The translations under genes were made by a program, and so were the position numbers. Shown here piece by piece: positions 51,082 through 52,643 of a stretch of DNA of 52,643 nucleotides. Numbering within the stretch: position 1 is the first letter of the stretch; each line of letters begins with the position of its first letter. A model generated the notes under the pieces. That model ran no database searches and was not told the origin of the DNA. It worked only from the letters and a program-made list of their open reading frames with translations. Source of the stretch: Candidatus Poseidoniales archaeon (lineage in GTDB: Archaea > Thermoplasmatota > Poseidoniia > Poseidoniales > Thalassarchaeaceae). The stretch covers positions 1-52,643 of the forward strand of contig QQSB01000042.1 of NCBI GenBank assembly GCA_003602515.1, written 5' to 3'.

Positions 51082-52158
51082 ATGAGGCTCAAGCATATAG
51101 ACAGGATAAGGGCGATCGCGGTCCTCTTCATGGTAGAGGTCCACACAGCAGCAATCGTACCCCCCAGCGGGATAACTGTGGGTCACCCTGCGGCATTCAT
51201 TGCAGCTGCATTTGGCGGAATGGCAGCACCTATGTTTGTCACAGTTTCCGGTTGGGGGATGTACAGTAGTGCCTCGAGGAGGTTATCAGAGGGGCATTCG
51301 GCCAGTCAGTGGATGAATTGGATCATCCCCCGGTTTACACTTCTCTGCATGTGTCAGATACTAGTTAACATCCTTCTGAACGTCGAAAGGGGAGGGAGGT
51401 TTGAGTGGCACACACCAGGAGTTCTTACTCTGCTTGCAATTTCATCCGCAATTTGCCCTGCACTAGTCAGGGCAAGCATGAGGGGCAGATCGATTTTGAT
51501 GCTTCTATTCTGCGTATCGCCATTGTTGATGGGAGCTAGCTCTGGTCCCGAACTAGGTTGGTTCGAAAGGGTCGATGCCAAGAGCTTCGAGGAGTGGGCG
51601 GCCAGACTACTATGGAACGGGACCTATCCGATCTTTCCTTGGTTCTTCTATATCCTGCTTGGGACAGTTCTTCACGATCTACGTGAGGACTACAGAGCCA
51701 GGGAGAGGGGGATATTATTGGGGATATTGGCAACTTCAGTTACGTTGGCCTTGTCAGTAATCGAGGGAATTGACTGGGCACTGACTTCGGGGGACGCCGT
51801 CCTGACTTTCTTCCCCGCTAGCATGCCCTTCCTGGTCGTCTCGGGTACTATGGTGGCATTAGCCCTTAGAATTCTTGAGGGAGAGGAGGAATCCGGAGGA
51901 GAGCCATGGATGGGAGAGAGGTTGTCACTGTTAGAGCCGGCCGGAAGACTATCCCTGACGATATACGTGTCCCACTTCGCGGTTCTAGGCGCAGTGGCAC
52001 TACTGATGGAAGGCGAGCCACGGTTGTCCCTGATTCCTGCTTTCCTGGTGACGATTCTGCATACAGCCGTCTGGATACCCCTTGCGATAGTTCATGAGAG
52101 CAAAGCCCCGGGACTTTCCCTTGAGGGGTTATTGAGGAGAACTCAGTCTTCTAGGTAG
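51082..52158 (+). CDS. Acyltransferase-like multi-pass membrane protein
   Basis: 358 residues with about ten hydrophobic helices. The N-terminus RLKHIDRIRAIAVLFMVEVHTAA matches the opening of DUF1624/DUF418 and acyltransferase-3-like proteins, in which the RxxD...H pattern binds the acyl donor in relatives such as heparan-alpha-glucosaminide N-acetyltransferase. A helix with RLSLTIYVSHFAVL near the C-terminus is also typical. It could modify surface glycans or lipids, not proven. I start at ATG 51082 with GGGGTG four bases upstream, rather than GTG 51058. The 3' end overlaps the opposing M60-like gene by 16 bases. Confidence 0.75.
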   Translation: MRLKHIDRIRAIAVLFMVEVHTAAIVPPSGITVGHPAAFIAAAFGGMAAPMFVTVSGWGMYSSASRRLSEGHSASQWMNWIIPRFTLLCMCQILVNILLNVERGGRFEWHTPGVLTLLAISSAICPALVRASMRGRSILMLLFCVSPLLMGASSGPELGWFERVDAKSFEEWAARLLWNGTYPIFPWFFYILLGTVLHDLREDYRARERGILLGILATSVTLALSVIEGIDWALTSGDAVLTFFPASMPFLVVSGTMVALALRILEGEEESGGEPWMGERLSLLEPAGRLSLTIYVSHFAVLGAVALLMEGEPRLSLIPAFLVTILHTAVWIPLAIVHESKAPGLSLEGLLRRTQSSR

Positions 52159-52643
52159 TCCGTGACCCAGGAGATGGGGCCAAACCATTCCTCACCGGCA
52201 TCGTTGGCCGCCCTTATCCTGGCATGGTACTCGGTCCCGCAACAAGAGAGACTAGATATCTCAAAGAACTCGTTCCCGACTTGTGTCTCGCCGATTTCGA
52301 TATTGTTCGACCATGCTGAGGGTTGGGTCCCGCCATCCGTCGTCCCGTAGAATGCAGTGAGCGTGATGTTGGTCCCATTGTCGTAGGTCTCCCAGGAGAT
52401 GTTGACAGAGTTCGCCTCGGAGATGCTGGGCGATTGCAGGTATCGCAGGATCGCTGGGTACTCGTAGAAATCGCCCCTGAGTGGGTCTCCGGTCCAAACG
52501 GGGAGATGGGAAAGTGCGTCGAAGGTGTTCTGGTCGAGGGGGAAGCCCCATGCAGCGTGGTAAGGCGCAAGATTTGATCCGGTCGAATTCGACATGTGAA
52601 GAACCCATGCGTTGAATTTCTCTTCGTCCGTCGAGGGTACCTC
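52143..52643 (-). CDS. C-terminal part of an M60/enhancin-like exoprotein with an Fn3-like end (runs off right edge)
   Basis: The open frame continues to the right edge, so the ATG at 52595 is internal and the N-terminus is missing. Visible residues (166) begin EVPSTDEEKFNAWVLHMSNS and include TGSNLAPYHAAWGFPLDQ, which resembles the C-terminal helical end of M60-like (enhancin) metallopeptidases, where a WxxxxS...G.NL.P...WG.P pattern recurs. The catalytic HExxH would lie beyond the edge, so activity cannot be checked. The rest reads as an Fn3 domain (ANSVNISWETYDNGT, FFEISSLSCCGTEYHARI, AANDAGEEW). A mucin- or glycoprotein-degrading exoenzyme is a possible function. Confidence 0.6.
   Translation of the reverse strand, partial: EVPSTDEEKFNAWVLHMSNSTGSNLAPYHAAWGFPLDQNTFDALSHLPVWTGDPLRGDFYEYPAILRYLQSPSISEANSVNISWETYDNGTNITLTAFYGTTDGGTQPSAWSNNIEIGETQVGNEFFEISSLSCCGTEYHARIRAANDAGEEWFGPISWVTDYLED

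Noticed and set aside
1-52643. Insertion sequences, integrases, toxin-antitoxin or defence genes
   Set aside because: I looked for transposase, recombinase and nuclease motifs and terminal inverted repeats and saw none.

Overview
The window looks like a piece of a marine planktonic euryarchaeal chromosome, most likely Marine Group II (Poseidoniales). This is inferred from gene content, not from a search. Archaeal marker genes are an AlaRS with the archaeal N-terminal zinc region, DTD2-type D-aminoacyl-tRNA deacylase, the UbiA-family ether-lipid prenyltransferase, an Rpo7-Spt4-S24e-S27ae operon, a GPN-loop GTPase, RtcB and TTATA-type promoter elements. They are mixed with genes of bacterial flavour (GuaC, TrhO, proline dehydrogenase, HisM/GlnQ-type ABC transport) and with several giant secreted or surface proteins, as expected for a motile heterotroph feeding on protein. 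I see no transposase, integrase, prophage or CRISPR.

Layout. 1-5.1 kb: an acidic, proline-rich protein open at the left edge, a GPN GTPase overlapping ornithine carbamoyltransferase, the lipid prenyltransferase with two small coupled genes, tRNA-Glu and GMP reductase. 5.1-14.9 kb: a 1060-residue calcium-repeat exoprotein, an aminotransferase/AlaRS pair, RtcB, a histidine-rich lipid- or membrane-anchored protein and a 53-residue coiled-coil protein. 15-22.2 kb: a ~2,400-residue surface protein. 22.2-22.5 kb: divergent tRNA-Thr and tRNA-Ser. 22.6-31.1 kb: a zinc-ribbon membrane protein overlapping a membrane-tethered subtilisin, a methyltransferase-like protein, an HVO_0476-type zinc protein, a second subtilisin ending in a PGF-CTERM-like sorting signal, TrhO, proline dehydrogenase and DTD2. 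31.1-39.97 kb: a propeller-like protein, the rpoE1-spt4-rps24e-rps27ae operon behind a GC-rich structured leader, an 1881-residue FG-GAP/CARDB surface protein and a follower. 40-48 kb: purC, a class IV aminotransferase and a sulfotransferase-like gene in one overlapping operon, then an ABC permease fused to an Ycf48/BNR-like ectodomain with its ATPase, and two membrane/secreted proteins. 48.1-52.6 kb: tRNA-CAT, a protein with CD36/LIMP-2 family hallmarks, an acyltransferase-like membrane protein, and the C-terminal end of an M60/enhancin-like exoprotein cut by the right edge.

How the genes work together. Two themes dominate: translation and RNA housekeeping (AlaRS, DTD2, RtcB, TrhO, four tRNAs, Rpo7/Spt4/S24e/S27ae), and capture and digestion of polymers at the cell surface (two subtilisins, TSP3, FG-GAP and M60-like exoproteins, an amino-acid ABC transporter, aminotransferases, proline dehydrogenase). 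The genome is compact. Same-strand genes overlap at TGATG/GTGA junctions, and four of nine convergent pairs interlock their stop codons in exactly four bases. The most unusual items are the CD36-like archaeal protein, the propeller-permease fusion, the structured Rpo7 leader whose hairpin loop matches its own Shine-Dalgarno, and a recurring arrangement of a hairpin at the predicted 5' end of mRNAs.
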